From Candidatus Bathyarchaeota archaeon (lineage in GTDB: Archaea > Thermoproteota > Bathyarchaeia > Bathyarchaeales > Bathycorpusculaceae): 64,000 nucleotides of DNA. The translations under genes were made by a program, and so were the position numbers. Shown piece by piece: positions 41,192 through 50,345 of the stretch. The stretch covers positions 1-64,000 of the forward strand of contig JAOZHS010000002.1 in assembly GCA_026014745.1 (NCBI GenBank), written 5' to 3'. How positions within the stretch are numbered: the stretch's first letter is position 1; each line of letters begins with the position of its first letter. The notes beneath the pieces are model-generated. The model was not told where the DNA came from, ran no database searches, and saw only the letters and a list, made by a program, of their open reading frames with translations.

Positions 41192-41731
41192 CTAGGAAAT
41201 GGGGAGCTTCTTGGTCTCTTTGGGCGTCTTCTTAGGCAAATTAATTTCGAGCAAGCCGTTGGTCAGGTTTGCTTTGGCGTCGTCGGGTCGTACTTGTTCG
41301 GGTAGGCTGATTCTTCGGGAGTAGGTTTGGTAGGATCTTTCGTGGCGCACATAGTTTTTGGTTTGCTCCTCCTCGGCTTGGCTGCGCCTTGCTCTAATCG
41401 CCACAGAATCCTCGGTTAACTGGACATCGACTTCTTCTTTTTTAAAGCCCGGCAAATCCACAGTCAACCGATACTCCGAGCCCTTATCTTCCAAATCAAC
41501 CGTAGGCATCTTAAACTCAGCAGCCACGGTGGGTCTTCGGGTTTCCAGCCTAAGCCTAGGCGATCTATCCCAGAAATTCTGAAAATCACGCTGGAACCGA
41601 TCAATCATGCTGTCAAAGTCACGCTGCATTTCCCCAAAACCATAAGAAGCATACTCATCGGAACGTTTTAGCTCGCCCGCTTTCTTTTCGCTTCCACCAT
41701 AATAATACATTTTCTTCTTATCTTCAGACAA
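41192..41731 (-). CDS. Small heat-shock protein (Hsp20/alpha-crystallin)
   Basis: About 179 residues. The N-terminal ~75 residues are disordered and aromatic (KKKMYYYGG). The alpha-crystallin domain begins near PTVDLEDKGSEYRLTVDLPG and includes the conserved FKKEEVDVQLTEDSVAIRA and ISLPEQV. The C-terminus has INLPKK and a short basic tail. TTG 41731 is chosen as start because GGAGGTG lies six bases upstream; the earlier TTG at 41746 would overlap that site. It acts as an ATP-independent holdase. Confidence 0.92.
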   Translation of the reverse strand: MSEDKKKMYYYGGSEKKAGELKRSDEYASYGFGEMQRDFDSMIDRFQRDFQNFWDRSPRLRLETRRPTVAAEFKMPTVDLEDKGSEYRLTVDLPGFKKEEVDVQLTEDSVAIRARRSQAEEEQTKNYVRHERSYQTYSRRISLPEQVRPDDAKANLTNGLLEINLPKKTPKETKKLPIS

Positions 41732-41811
41732 AAGTTTCACCTCCAAACAGCAAAAAAAGGGTTTGGTTGATTAACATATGTGATTGAATTATGCTAGCAT
41801 CAAAAGGGGGG

Positions 41812-42558
41812 TTAGGGCAGCGTGTAGCCGCCGTCGCAGACGATGCATTGCCCCGTGATGAAGCTTGCTTCTTCGCTGGCTAAGAAAACGACCAGATTAG
41901 CTATGTCGATTGGTTTGCCTATGCGTCCCAATGGTATGGTTTTGATTACCTGCGCGTACATTTCTTGATATGCGGGGTTACCTTCCGAGACGTCTGTGGG
42001 ACCCGGAGCCACTGCGTTAACGTTGATGCCGTACTGCGCCACTTCAAAAGCCAAGGACTTCGTGAAGCCAGCGATGGCGGCTTTGCTTGCAGAATAATGC
42101 GCCAAACTACTAAACGCCACCACCGCTCCTGCAATGGAGGCGATGTTTACGATTTTTCCATGCTTCTGCTTAACCATGGCGGGCAACACGGCTTTTGTGT
42201 AGTGGAAAACTCCGTTAAGGTTGACGTCTATGACTTTGTTCCAGTCCTCATTAGTCATTTCCAAGAATGGCTTTAGGGGGTAGATGCCAGCGTTGTTGAC
42301 GAGTAAATCGATTTTGCCGTATTTTTCCAAAGTTTTACTTGCGACGTTTTCTACTTGTTCAAGGTTGGAAACGTCGCATTTTAGGGGGAGCGCCTCTGCT
42401 TTTTGTGCTTCAATTTGTTGGGCTACAGTAAAAATCGCGTCTGATATGTCGGTTATGACCACGGCTTTTGCGCCAGCGCGAGCGATGGATAGGGCGATTT
42501 CTTTGCCTATTCCGCGACCCGCGCCAGTCACGATAGCCACGGCACCATTTAAATCCAC
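41812..42558 (-). CDS. Short-chain dehydrogenase/reductase (FabG-like)
   Basis: A 248-residue Rossmann enzyme. The cofactor motif is TGAGRGIG, followed by NNAGIYP. The catalytic residues are Ser in NIASIAG and the Tyr-Lys pair in YSASKAA, and the usual PGPTDV and GQCIVCDGG motifs close the fold. VVITDIS, with an acidic residue after strand 2, suggests NAD(H) rather than NADP(H). The exact substrate cannot be inferred; 3-oxoacyl or secondary-alcohol oxidoreduction is typical. The start is GTG 42558. Confidence 0.92.
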   Translation of the reverse strand: MDLNGAVAIVTGAGRGIGKEIALSIARAGAKAVVITDISDAIFTVAQQIEAQKAEALPLKCDVSNLEQVENVASKTLEKYGKIDLLVNNAGIYPLKPFLEMTNEDWNKVIDVNLNGVFHYTKAVLPAMVKQKHGKIVNIASIAGAVVAFSSLAHYSASKAAIAGFTKSLAFEVAQYGINVNAVAPGPTDVSEGNPAYQEMYAQVIKTIPLGRIGKPIDIANLVVFLASEEASFITGQCIVCDGGYTLP

Positions 42559-42613
42559 AAAAACACCACCATCATTTTAGGTCATAAGCATATTTGAACT
42601 TTGTCCGCAGCAG

Positions 42614-42850
42614 CTAAACTAACACGCCGACTAGTTTCATGCGTCCCAAGACGTCGGGGGCATGGGGGGCAATCTCCATTGATTCGGTTAGGTCGTTTCC
42701 TGCTTCGTGACCCATGTGGTCGCCTTGGAGCCACTGGTCAGATTCGGAAACGTCGTAGACTTTGCCTTGGTAGGCAAGATAGGCGGGTTTCCCGTTTTTC
42801 CCGTCATATTGACTTAGTTCGCTTAGGGTAAATTGTTTGGTTTCACTCAT
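42614..42850 (-). CDS. Small cytochrome b5-like heme-binding protein
   Basis: A 78-residue protein starting at ATG 42850, six bases after AGGTGG. The sequence TLSELSQYDGKNGKPAYLAYQG and YDVSES..W are the start of a cytochrome b5 fold, and H-M-G-H-E-A-G-NDLTESM followed by PHAP gives candidate heme His ligands. Such minimal b5-like proteins occur in archaea and bacteria and probably carry electrons or bind other ligands. It is divergent from the CDGSH gene and close to an SDR gene, forming a small redox neighbourhood. Confidence 0.8.
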   Translation of the reverse strand: MSETKQFTLSELSQYDGKNGKPAYLAYQGKVYDVSESDQWLQGDHMGHEAGNDLTESMEIAPHAPDVLGRMKLVGVLV

Positions 42851-42904
42851 GTATTCCACCTGATTGGTGAAGGTAGTTTTAGCGGTAATAAGCTATAACC
42901 TTCT

Positions 42905-43720
42905 GTGACTGTCACGACACAACCACAACTCACCGTTAACACGCTACGAGGGTTTATCAAAAAGTTAATCCCACACGCAACCTTAACAAAATATACACGG
43001 CTTCACGCCACACAGATGATTAGTTTGGTAACTCAACAACCCCAAATCAGAATCCAAAAAAACGGGCCCTACCTCGTCACAGGAAACATACCACTCATGC
43101 CCATGACCATAGAATGCGACAGCGACAAAGGCATCCCCACACGCTGGGTAATCGGCGAAAAACTCCAAACGCCCCCCACCTACGCGTTATGCCGATGCGG
43201 ACACAGCAGCAACAAGCCCTTCTGTGATGGCACCCACACAAAAATCCACTTTGACGGCACCGAGACCAACAAAAATACACCCTTCAAAGAAATGGCAAAA
43301 ACCATCGATGGCCCCACCCTGACGCTTCTAGACGCCGAAAGCCTATGCGCCTCTGCCCGATTCTGCCACCGAGGCGGCGACATATGGGATGTCATCCCCA
43401 AAACCGACGACCCAAAATGGAAGCAGAATGCAGTGACAAACGCCTGCGATTGCCCTTCAGGTCGCTTGGTGCTTAAAGATAAAGAAACGGGAAAAACGGT
43501 GGAGCCCGCGCTTGAGAGGGGCATTGGCTTCATTTTGGACCCCGCCATAGGCGGCGATGGACCCTTGTGGATTCGCGGTGGCATCCCCATTTTCTCCGCT
43601 GACGGGAAACCCTATGAGGTACGAAACCGCGTGACGTTATGCCGTTGTGGCAAATCATATAATAAGCCGTTTTGTGACAGCAGCCACTATCCCGAAGAGG
43701 ACCGAGAGGTAATTAAATGA
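42905..43720 (+). CDS. CDGSH iron-sulfur protein with two outer CDGSH motifs
   Basis: A ~271-residue protein with two CDGSH-type 2Fe-2S sites: C96, C98, C107, H111 (CRCGHSSNKPFCDGTH) and C246, C248, C257, H261 (CRCGKSYNKPFCDSSH). Between them a Cys-rich section (LCASARFCHRGG and NACDCPSGRL) matches the divergent Fe-S domain found in microbial multi-CDGSH proteins. These clusters are redox- and pH-labile and serve in electron transfer or cluster transfer. GTG 42905 opens the frame but has no Shine-Dalgarno site. The stop overlaps the next gene's ATG (ATGA), so they are cotranslated. Confidence 0.88.
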   Translation: MTVTTQPQLTVNTLRGFIKKLIPHATLTKYTRLHATQMISLVTQQPQIRIQKNGPYLVTGNIPLMPMTIECDSDKGIPTRWVIGEKLQTPPTYALCRCGHSSNKPFCDGTHTKIHFDGTETNKNTPFKEMAKTIDGPTLTLLDAESLCASARFCHRGGDIWDVIPKTDDPKWKQNAVTNACDCPSGRLVLKDKETGKTVEPALERGIGFILDPAIGGDGPLWIRGGIPIFSADGKPYEVRNRVTLCRCGKSYNKPFCDSSHYPEEDREVIK

Positions 43721-44028
43721 AAGAAGATACCGAAAACTTTGAAGAAACCATAAAAACCAAACCGAAAGCGTATGTGCTTTTTTATGCATCGTGGTGTCCC
43801 CATTCGCAGCGGTTTTTGCCCATCTTTAAAGCCTACGCCAAAACCAACCCCCAAGAGTGCTTGGCGGTCATGGTTGACTTCAAAGCGGAGCTCTGCGACA
43901 AATACAGCATCAACTATTACCCAACGGTGTTGCTGTTCAAGGAGGGTAATGTGGAAAAACGTCTAGATGCTAGCCCGGGGTTAGGGTTAACTAAAGAGCA
44001 GTTGACCGATTTGACCTCCACTGCTTAA
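43717..44028 (+). CDS. Thioredoxin-like protein with a single active-site Cys
   Basis: A 103-residue thioredoxin fold: VLFYASWCPHSQRFLPIF, then the cis-Pro in YYPTVLLFKEG. The active site is C27-P-H-S30, so the resolving Cys is replaced by Ser. A monothiol site suits disulfide reduction through glutathione-like thiols, isomerase activity or binding of a partner, more than classic thioredoxin cycling. It overlaps the CDGSH gene by four bases and is very likely its partner. Confidence 0.85.
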   Translation: MKEDTENFEETIKTKPKAYVLFYASWCPHSQRFLPIFKAYAKTNPQECLAVMVDFKAELCDKYSINYYPTVLLFKEGNVEKRLDASPGLGLTKEQLTDLTSTA

Positions 44029-44477
44029 CCGACCACTCGGGACTTTTGGATTCTATGTCGAGGGATTTTTGGGGTCACCTCGGCGGGAAGTATACGACGG
44101 TAGATTACGTTGGTTATGGGGTTTTGCTCTGGCTTCTTTTCGTGGCTTTTACATGAAGCGACGTTTTGATCTTGGTTTATTTTGCAGGTGTGAATCGTCT
44201 TGAATTTAACTTGCTCTAAGGCATCGTTGACGCGAAGCCACACATCATGTTCCCCTTGGTTAGGTGCCTCTGTGGCGAGGTCCAAGCAGAAGCCGCCTGT
44301 ACAATGCACATATTCTTTGATGGTACGGTGAGGCGGCACAAGAAACATGATTTTTATGCTATTATGTTTACATTCCCAACATGTTTTCGCCATGCGTTTC
44401 GCCCTGTTTTCGTTTTCTTGCTTGAACTGCATGGAAAAAAAGAGTTTTTGAGAAACCAAATTTGCCCGCTGGGTCAA
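44025..44477 (-). CDS. Hypothetical Cys-rich protein, possible zinc binding
   Basis: Up to 150 residues. CWECKH and later HCTGGFC could form a zinc site; a further HTCK lies near residue 108. The sequence is otherwise basic without recognisable domains. ATG codons at residues 16 and 28 (MAKTCWECKHN) are more likely starts than the first codon. The 3' end overlaps the thioredoxin-like gene by four bases on the opposite strand. Confidence 0.55.
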   Translation of the reverse strand: MTQRANLVSQKLFFSMQFKQENENRAKRMAKTCWECKHNSIKIMFLVPPHRTIKEYVHCTGGFCLDLATEAPNQGEHDVWLRVNDALEQVKFKTIHTCKINQDQNVASCKSHEKKPEQNPITNVIYRRILPAEVTPKIPRHRIQKSRVVG

Positions 44478-44553
44478 CGCTAATTCGCCAATATAGGAAG
44501 CAGGCTAAACAAGTTTGTTAATTCCGCTTCGTTCATGACAAGCAGAGCCTAAC

Positions 44554-47500
44554 CTATTGTTTTGTCAATAGGTCATGGTATTCTTTGTTTATTTGTTCAT
44601 GTCTCTGGATGAGTGTGTTGTGGATTTTGCGCCAGTCCTCAGCAATGTTTACCCACATTGGACCGCCGATGACGCTTTTCTTGACGTATTCGTCGAGGGC
44701 TGGTGCCCGTTTTATGGCGCGTTTGTTCCAGTCGACATTGATTAGGCCAGAGCGCCGCAGATATTGCAAGTTGCGGGCTATCTGGTTGTTGCTTATGGGG
44801 TAGGCGATGACGCTTTTGAGGTCCTCAGTTAAAGATTCAACAGAGAATTCATCGTCTCCGCGGAGGCTGATGGTAGCAATCATATCTTGCATGAGCTTCG
44901 CGGTTTTGGTTACGTAGAGCGTCCGTTTAGGAACTAATACCTGTTCGAGACGGTAGGCGTTGCGTTTGTAGAACCAGTTCTTGACTAACTCGGTAACTGC
45001 CAAGTAGGAAACTAACAGAACCGCCAAAAGCGCATAGAATAGCAACGGAGGCTGAACGAAACCAAAGATTTCACCCAACATCGTAAAGGGCACCAGCAAA
45101 GCAAACGCAACAATGGCAATGCTGCTGATGACAAGGTACTTGCTGGGTTTGCTCTTCCAGAAGGGGGTGCGGCGGGTTCGGATGACGAAAACTACCAGTA
45201 CCTGCGAGACGAGGGATTCAGTGAACCAAGCGGTTTGGAATAATTGCTCAGGATAATGCGGATTAGCGGCTAAGAGCGCTGCGGGTATTATGGGTAGGAA
45301 CACAAAGAGCATAGTGAAGAACGTTAGGAAGTCAAATAGTGAACTAACAGGCCCAAGCGAAACCATGAATCGCCTAATGAATGAGATATCCCAGCGTTTG
45401 GGTCGCTCAACGTATTCCTCGTCTACCTTGTCGGTGGTGATTGTGGACTGGGACATGTCGTAGAGCAGGTTGTTTAACAGGATTTGTACAGGCAACATGG
45501 GCAAGAAAGGCAAAAACAGAGATGCCCCTGCGACGCTAAACATGTTACCAAAGTTGCTGCTAACGCCGAGTTGGACGTATTTCATGGTGTTGCCGAAGGT
45601 TTTGCGTCCTTCCAGTACTCCCTTTGCTAAGACTGTAAGGTCGTTTTGGGACAAGATGATGTCGGCGGATTCCCGTGCAACGTCAACTGCATTATCTACG
45701 GAGACACCTACGTCAGCTGTTTTCAGTGATGGAGCATCGTTGATGCCGTCGCCCATGTAGCCCACGACGTGTCCGTTGCGTTTGAGCAGGGCGATTATGC
45801 GGTCTTTTTGTACGGGGTTGACGCGGCAGAATACGTTAGCTTCCTCAACAACCGCTGTGAGTGCTTCATCGGACATGTTGGCGATGTCATTGCCCACCGC
45901 GATGCCTTTTATTTCGAAGCCTAAAACGTCGCAGACTTTTCGGGTGACCAATTCGTTGTCGCCGGTGAGGATTTTGAGTTCGATGCCCGCTTTAGTCAGT
46001 AACTGTATGGATTCTTTGGCGGTTTCTTTAGGCGGATCCAAGAAGGCAACAAACCCTAAGAACACCATGTCGCTTTCGTCGTTAATCGAGTAAACTGCCT
46101 TGTCCTCTTTGAGCCGCTTATAGGCGATACCTAAAACGCGAAGACCCTCAGCGCTGTAATCTTGATATTTCAACTCGATTTTTCGGCGCATCTCATCCGT
46201 TAGGTCAGCGACGGTTCGGCGTAACTCGTAGTAGGAGCAGACTTTGAGGATTTCTTCAGGAGCGCCTTTGGCAATGAAGTAGCGTTGCTTGTTTAGTTCT
46301 ACAACGACGGAGACCCGGCGACGGATAAAGTCGAAGGGGACCTCATCGATTTTTTGGTAGTTGGAGACGTCTACTTCTTTGTGTTTGAGGATAGCTTCGT
46401 CTAGGGGGCTTTTGAGGCCTGTTTGGAAGTTGCTGTTAAGGAACGAGTTGAGGAAGACTTTTTCATCTTCTTCGCCTTCGAGGTCAACGTTTAGGATAAG
46501 CTTGATTTTGTTCTCAGTGAGGGTACCTGTTTTGTCAGTGCAGAGCACGTTCATGCTGCCAAAGTTCTCAATAGCTGACAGCCGTTTGACGATTACGCCT
46601 TTTTTAGACATCGCCATGGCGCCGCGGGACAGGTTAATGGTGATAATCATGGGTAACAGTTCAGGAGTTAACCCCACTGCGAGCGCCACCGCAAAGAGCA
46701 GTGCCTGCACTACGCCATTTGTGGTGGGGTTGCGCAGTGAGATGATGAAGAACACAAACATGACAAGCAAGAAGGTGACTTGCATGATGAGAAAGCCAAA
46801 GTTGCGGACGCCCCGTTCAAATTCGGTTTCGGGTGCTTTCTCGATTAGTTTTTTGGCGATTTTGCCATATTCAGTGGCGCTGCCAGTTTTCACAACCACC
46901 GCAGTTGCGGAGCCGCTGACAATGGAGGTGCCCATAAAACAGTAATTGCTCCAGTCAACCATACCGCCGCCTTTACCCTTGAGGGCTCCAGAGATTTTTT
47001 CTACAGGAAAAGATTCACCAGTCAAAGCAGATTGATTAACGAAAAGGTCTTTCGCGGCGATAATGCGCGAGTCTGCAGGGGTGATGTCGCCCGCGGAGAG
47101 GAAAATGACGTCGCCGGGGACAATTTCGGGGAGTTTGATTTCTTGTTTGGTGCCGTCGCGTAAGACCGTGGCGGTGGTGGTGACTTTTTGTTTTAGGAGT
47201 TCTGCGGCTTTTTCAGCTTTAGACTCCTGGTAGTAGTCCAAGATTACGCTGATGAAAATGATTGTTAAGATTATGCCTGTGTTGGCTAATTCGCCTAATG
47301 CGCCTGTTATTCCAGCCGCAACAAGCAGGATGATGACAAGGGGACTTTTGAAGTGGAGTATGAATTCTTTGATGGCGGAGTGCTTGTGTGCTTTTGCTAA
47401 CTCGTTGGGTCCGTATACTTCGAGGCGTTCGGTGGCTTGCTGGGCGCTTAAGCCTTGTGCTGAGGTTTGTAGGCGGCTTAAGAGTTGCTCCGCTGGTAGA

Positions 47501-47586
47501 GTTACGATTTCCTCCGATGTCAGCGTAGGCTGCAGGGGGGCAACTGCTGCATTGTATGAACCGTTGCCGTTTGGTTCCTTTGCCAT
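44554..47586 (-). CDS. mgtA: Magnesium-type P-type ATPase with extra C-terminal domain
   Basis: A 1010-residue P-type ATPase starting at ATG after GCGGGAG. The phosphorylation motif is DKTGTLTENK (about D351), the actuator motif is ALTGESFPV, and the hinge is MGDGINDAPSL. NSNFQTGLKSPLDEAIL and FDFIRRRVSVVVEL match the P3B magnesium transporters (MgtA) rather than proton pumps. About ten membrane helices end near residue 875. The last ~130 residues are an added soluble domain with a winged-helix-like segment (TEDLKSVIAYPISNNQIARN), not present in bacterial MgtA of ~900 residues. It probably imports magnesium; the tail may sense or regulate. Confidence 0.9.
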   Translation of the reverse strand: MAKEPNGNGSYNAAVAPLQPTLTSEEIVTLPAEQLLSRLQTSAQGLSAQQATERLEVYGPNELAKAHKHSAIKEFILHFKSPLVIILLVAAGITGALGELANTGIILTIIFISVILDYYQESKAEKAAELLKQKVTTTATVLRDGTKQEIKLPEIVPGDVIFLSAGDITPADSRIIAAKDLFVNQSALTGESFPVEKISGALKGKGGGMVDWSNYCFMGTSIVSGSATAVVVKTGSATEYGKIAKKLIEKAPETEFERGVRNFGFLIMQVTFLLVMFVFFIISLRNPTTNGVVQALLFAVALAVGLTPELLPMIITINLSRGAMAMSKKGVIVKRLSAIENFGSMNVLCTDKTGTLTENKIKLILNVDLEGEEDEKVFLNSFLNSNFQTGLKSPLDEAILKHKEVDVSNYQKIDEVPFDFIRRRVSVVVELNKQRYFIAKGAPEEILKVCSYYELRRTVADLTDEMRRKIELKYQDYSAEGLRVLGIAYKRLKEDKAVYSINDESDMVFLGFVAFLDPPKETAKESIQLLTKAGIELKILTGDNELVTRKVCDVLGFEIKGIAVGNDIANMSDEALTAVVEEANVFCRVNPVQKDRIIALLKRNGHVVGYMGDGINDAPSLKTADVGVSVDNAVDVARESADIILSQNDLTVLAKGVLEGRKTFGNTMKYVQLGVSSNFGNMFSVAGASLFLPFLPMLPVQILLNNLLYDMSQSTITTDKVDEEYVERPKRWDISFIRRFMVSLGPVSSLFDFLTFFTMLFVFLPIIPAALLAANPHYPEQLFQTAWFTESLVSQVLVVFVIRTRRTPFWKSKPSKYLVISSIAIVAFALLVPFTMLGEIFGFVQPPLLFYALLAVLLVSYLAVTELVKNWFYKRNAYRLEQVLVPKRTLYVTKTAKLMQDMIATISLRGDDEFSVESLTEDLKSVIAYPISNNQIARNLQYLRRSGLINVDWNKRAIKRAPALDEYVKKSVIGGPMWVNIAEDWRKIHNTLIQRHEQINKEYHDLLTKQ

Positions 47587-47694
47587 GAACGCTCCCGCCT
47601 TAAACCGTACAATAACACGTTGCCTTTAAAGGAGTTTCTCACCAGTCGCACATTAACCCACCAAAAACGTATGCATAGAGAGTGCTGCTTGTGG

Positions 47695-47844
47695 CTACCC
47701 TTTTTGGTGGCAATCCATGCAGACAGCCACGATTTTCACGTGTTCTAGGCGCTGCTGCATACCCATCAATCCTTCAGCAAGCACAGAAACGTAGCCGATG
47801 GGTTTTCCGCATTTTTGACAACAAATAGGCTGCGTGTTACCCAT
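47695..47844 (-). CDS. Small zinc-ribbon protein (49 aa)
   Basis: The minus strand encodes MGNTQPICCQKCGKPIGYV and a second knuckle CMDCHQKG before the stop. Two CxxC pairs (CQKC and CMDC) fit a single zinc ribbon. A TATA-like CCTTATAAG lies about 35 bases upstream, consistent with a short leader. No partner gene is evident; such tiny zinc ribbons often bind nucleic acid or larger proteins. Confidence 0.6.
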   Translation of the reverse strand: MGNTQPICCQKCGKPIGYVSVLAEGLMGMQQRLEHVKIVAVCMDCHQKG

Positions 47845-47918
47845 ATTCTGTCACAAAAAAGAAGGAGGAAAAACGGCTCTTATAAGGTGAACTATAAAAT
47901 TGGTCACCGATGAGTTAT

Positions 47919-48422
47919 TCATGCCCTGCGTGACCTAATGTATCTATCAGTCAAGCCTGCTACAAGGCAGAAACTTGCGAAAAAACCAAATGAAAGATTC
48001 ATCAATAGAAGAAATATGTCAGCCTCAATGTAGCCTCCTTGCATTAGCGCATTGGAAAGAAAAGCAACAAAACCACTGCACAGCAGCGAAGCGATGATTA
48101 TGGCGGAACCTAACCAAGGTCGTGACCCTCCTTTTGTTGGTCGTACAGACATTCGGGCGGCTATTATCCCTATGAGTGAACCCAAAATGAAACCTGCTAT
48201 AGCGCCTCCAGTCATAAATTGCCAGAGCAAGCGGTAGCGTCCCAGCCAAGTCAGGAATATAAAAAAGAAGCCAACTGTTGCGGAAAGACCTAGCCATGGA
48301 AATGGGGACGTTTGTTTTTTTGTGTTTGTTGTGATTACTGTTTTTGTATTTACGCTTACTTTGTCGTTTTCTTTAGGAAACCATCCTCGGACTGATTTTT
48401 TTAGGGCGGTTATGATTTTCAA
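47919..48422 (-). CDS. Membrane protein, function unknown
   Basis: A 167-residue protein with an N-terminal basic/Thr-rich cytoplasmic part of ~40 residues and about four membrane helices (near 44-61, 67-90, 105-125 and 135-158). TTG 48422 is preceded by GGAG at good spacing. No family recognised. Confidence 0.65.
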   Translation of the reverse strand: MKIITALKKSVRGWFPKENDKVSVNTKTVITTNTKKQTSPFPWLGLSATVGFFFIFLTWLGRYRLLWQFMTGGAIAGFILGSLIGIIAARMSVRPTKGGSRPWLGSAIIIASLLCSGFVAFLSNALMQGGYIEADIFLLLMNLSFGFFASFCLVAGLTDRYIRSRRA

Positions 48423-48594
48423 GGGTTCAACTCCGAGTTAGTTCCATAACATTTGTAAATAGTCAAATGTTTACGTAATTAAATTTTTCCATACCCCAAA
48501 TCCTTAATTGACAATACACCCACAAAACCGCTTGAAAATCAAAAACGCAAATGACTATACCAAAAAATAGAAAAGAAAAGCGCTTCTGATAGCG

Positions 48595-49344
48595 CTATTT
48601 CCAGTTGGTGAGGATTTCTTCGCGTTTAAACGTCTCTTTGCTCAAGTAGAAAAGTGCGACGTCGGCGAGGGCCAAGCCAAAGATGACGATTCCGGCTAGC
48701 AACAGTGATGCGGCGGTGAATATGGAGCCAAACAGGACGACAAATATCAGGGGCAACACGACTAATCCGCCGAGTTGTTGGGCTGCTCGGATGTCGCTGA
48801 CTTTGGAGGAGACGATGACGTTGGCTAAGACGCTCATGACGCAACCCAAGGGTGTGATGACAAACATTAGTAGCACCCAGTAGAGGTTGGGTAGCAAGAT
48901 GACGCCAAGGGTTGTGTAGGTCCAGTAGTCCATGATGGGCACGTATATGGCGGCTGCTAAGTAGGTGACTGCCATGCAGGGCACAAACGAGGCTAAGCTT
49001 TTGCCTAGGAGCAATTCGCCGTCGGTTGTAGGCGTTGCCAGTAGCGGTTCGAGGCTTTTCTCAATTTTTTCGCCCACAAAACTGTATGAGGCAATGATTG
49101 AGGGCAGGATGGCGGGTATGAGCACGAAGTACATTGAACCTAAGTTCACAACTTGCTCCACGGCCTGCATCATTTCTGTGCCGCTTAGTTGATCGGCGCC
49201 TGCGCCTAAACTGAAAATGAAAGCTATAGGCAAAACGACACCTAACACTATGGGCATCGCTATTAAGCTGTAGAGCACGTATTTGTTGCGTTTAATTACG
49301 CTTAGGTCTTTTTTGGTTACTATCCACGATTTCCAAAGTCTCAT
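48595..49344 (-). CDS. ABC-2 type exporter permease (copy 1)
   Basis: A 249-residue protein with about six helices and the large outside loop after helix 1 typical of ABC-2 permeases related to antibiotic and sodium exporters. The coupling segment SFVGEKIEKSLEPLLATPTTDGELLLGKSLA is nearly the same as in the permease at 61.7-62.5 kb. It overlaps its ATPase gene by four bases. The substrate is unknown. Confidence 0.88.
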   Translation of the reverse strand: MRLWKSWIVTKKDLSVIKRNKYVLYSLIAMPIVLGVVLPIAFIFSLGAGADQLSGTEMMQAVEQVVNLGSMYFVLIPAILPSIIASYSFVGEKIEKSLEPLLATPTTDGELLLGKSLASFVPCMAVTYLAAAIYVPIMDYWTYTTLGVILLPNLYWVLLMFVITPLGCVMSVLANVIVSSKVSDIRAAQQLGGLVVLPLIFVVLFGSIFTAASLLLAGIVIFGLALADVALFYLSKETFKREEILTNWK

Positions 49345-50267
49345 GCAGATACCTCCCGAATGAGTTTTAGATAGACATCTTCAAGCGTAGACCGCAGCTC
49401 CGTCACATACTGGACGCTGCCGCCTGCTTCCACGATGGCACGCACCACCGCAGGGTTATCACGCTCAGGGTTCTCAATGTCTAAAATCAACTTGTTATCG
49501 CTGACCCGAACATTCTCCGAAACACCTAAACCCTGCACCGCAGCCACCACGCTCGCTGGAACGCTGGTTAAGTGCACGATGGTTTTTCGGTTGTAGAGGC
49601 TATGCTGGAGATTTTGGGGAGAATCCACGGTGATTAGTTTGGTTTTGAGGATGGCAATGCGGTCGCAAAGGCGCTCGGTTTCGGTTAAGTTGTGGGTGTT
49701 GATGAATATGGTGCGTTTTTCTTTTTTGAGTTCTAATACGAAGTCGCGGACGGTTTTTGAGGCTTCAGGGTCGAGGTTGGCGGTGGGTTCGTCAAGGAAT
49801 AGGAGCTGTGGGTCGTGGATGAGGGCGCGTGCTATGGCGAGTTTTTGCTTCATGCCTTTGCTAAAGGTGGCCACTGCGTCGTCTCGGCGGTTCCAGATGC
49901 CTAAAAGCGTGAGGAGACGTTGGATGTTTTCTTTTCGTTTGGCTTCGGGGACTTCGTAGAGTTGTCCGTAGAAGTCGAGGTTGCGGTACGCGCTTAGGCT
50001 GTCGTATAGGCCTACGTTTTCGGGTAGGAAGCCAACCATTTTTCTGATGTTTAGGCAGTCCGCTTCTTTGCTGACGTTGTAGTTGCCTATGGTGGCTTCG
50101 CCGCTTGTTTTGCCTATGAGACAGCAGAGCATGCGCACCGTGGTGGTTTTTCCTGCGCCGTTGGGGCCTAAGAAGCCGAAGACTTCGCCGTCATTTACGT
50201 GTAGGGTGAGGTCTTCTACAGCGGTCAGGTTGCCGAATTTTCGGGTTAGGTTTTGGGTGTCAATCAT
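49341..50267 (-). CDS. ABC-2 exporter ATP-binding protein (copy 1)
   Basis: A 308-residue ATPase. Walker A is GPNGAGKTT, the signature region FSKGMKQKLAIARAL, Walker B LLFLDEPTANLDP and the switch is INTHNL. The C-terminal ~80 residues form the usual exporter accessory domain. A strong Shine-Dalgarno site GAGGAGG precedes the ATG. The closest relative in the window is the ATPase at 62.5-63.4 kb, with which it shares long identical stretches. Divergent from a winged-helix regulator gene that probably controls it. Confidence 0.95.
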   Translation of the reverse strand: MIDTQNLTRKFGNLTAVEDLTLHVNDGEVFGFLGPNGAGKTTTVRMLCCLIGKTSGEATIGNYNVSKEADCLNIRKMVGFLPENVGLYDSLSAYRNLDFYGQLYEVPEAKRKENIQRLLTLLGIWNRRDDAVATFSKGMKQKLAIARALIHDPQLLFLDEPTANLDPEASKTVRDFVLELKKEKRTIFINTHNLTETERLCDRIAILKTKLITVDSPQNLQHSLYNRKTIVHLTSVPASVVAAVQGLGVSENVRVSDNKLILDIENPERDNPAVVRAIVEAGGSVQYVTELRSTLEDVYLKLIREVSA

Positions 50268-50290
50268 GCCTTTTGCCTCCTCAGAGGATA

Positions 50291-50310
50291 TTTACTATGG
50301 ATACGGTAAG
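50291..50310. promoter_or_regulatory. Candidate operator between ABC exporter 1 and its regulator
   Basis: TTTAC-(10 bases)-GTAAG lies in the 78-bp divergent gap, just upstream of GTATTTAAG, the likely TATA box of the regulator gene (whose ATG is ~25 bases further, fitting a leaderless message). A nearly identical TTTAC-(9)-GTAAA lies upstream of the second exporter at 63.4 kb. Confidence 0.5.
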
Positions 50311-50345
50311 TAAGTATTTAAGTTAGACGAAACCGTTTTCATCAT

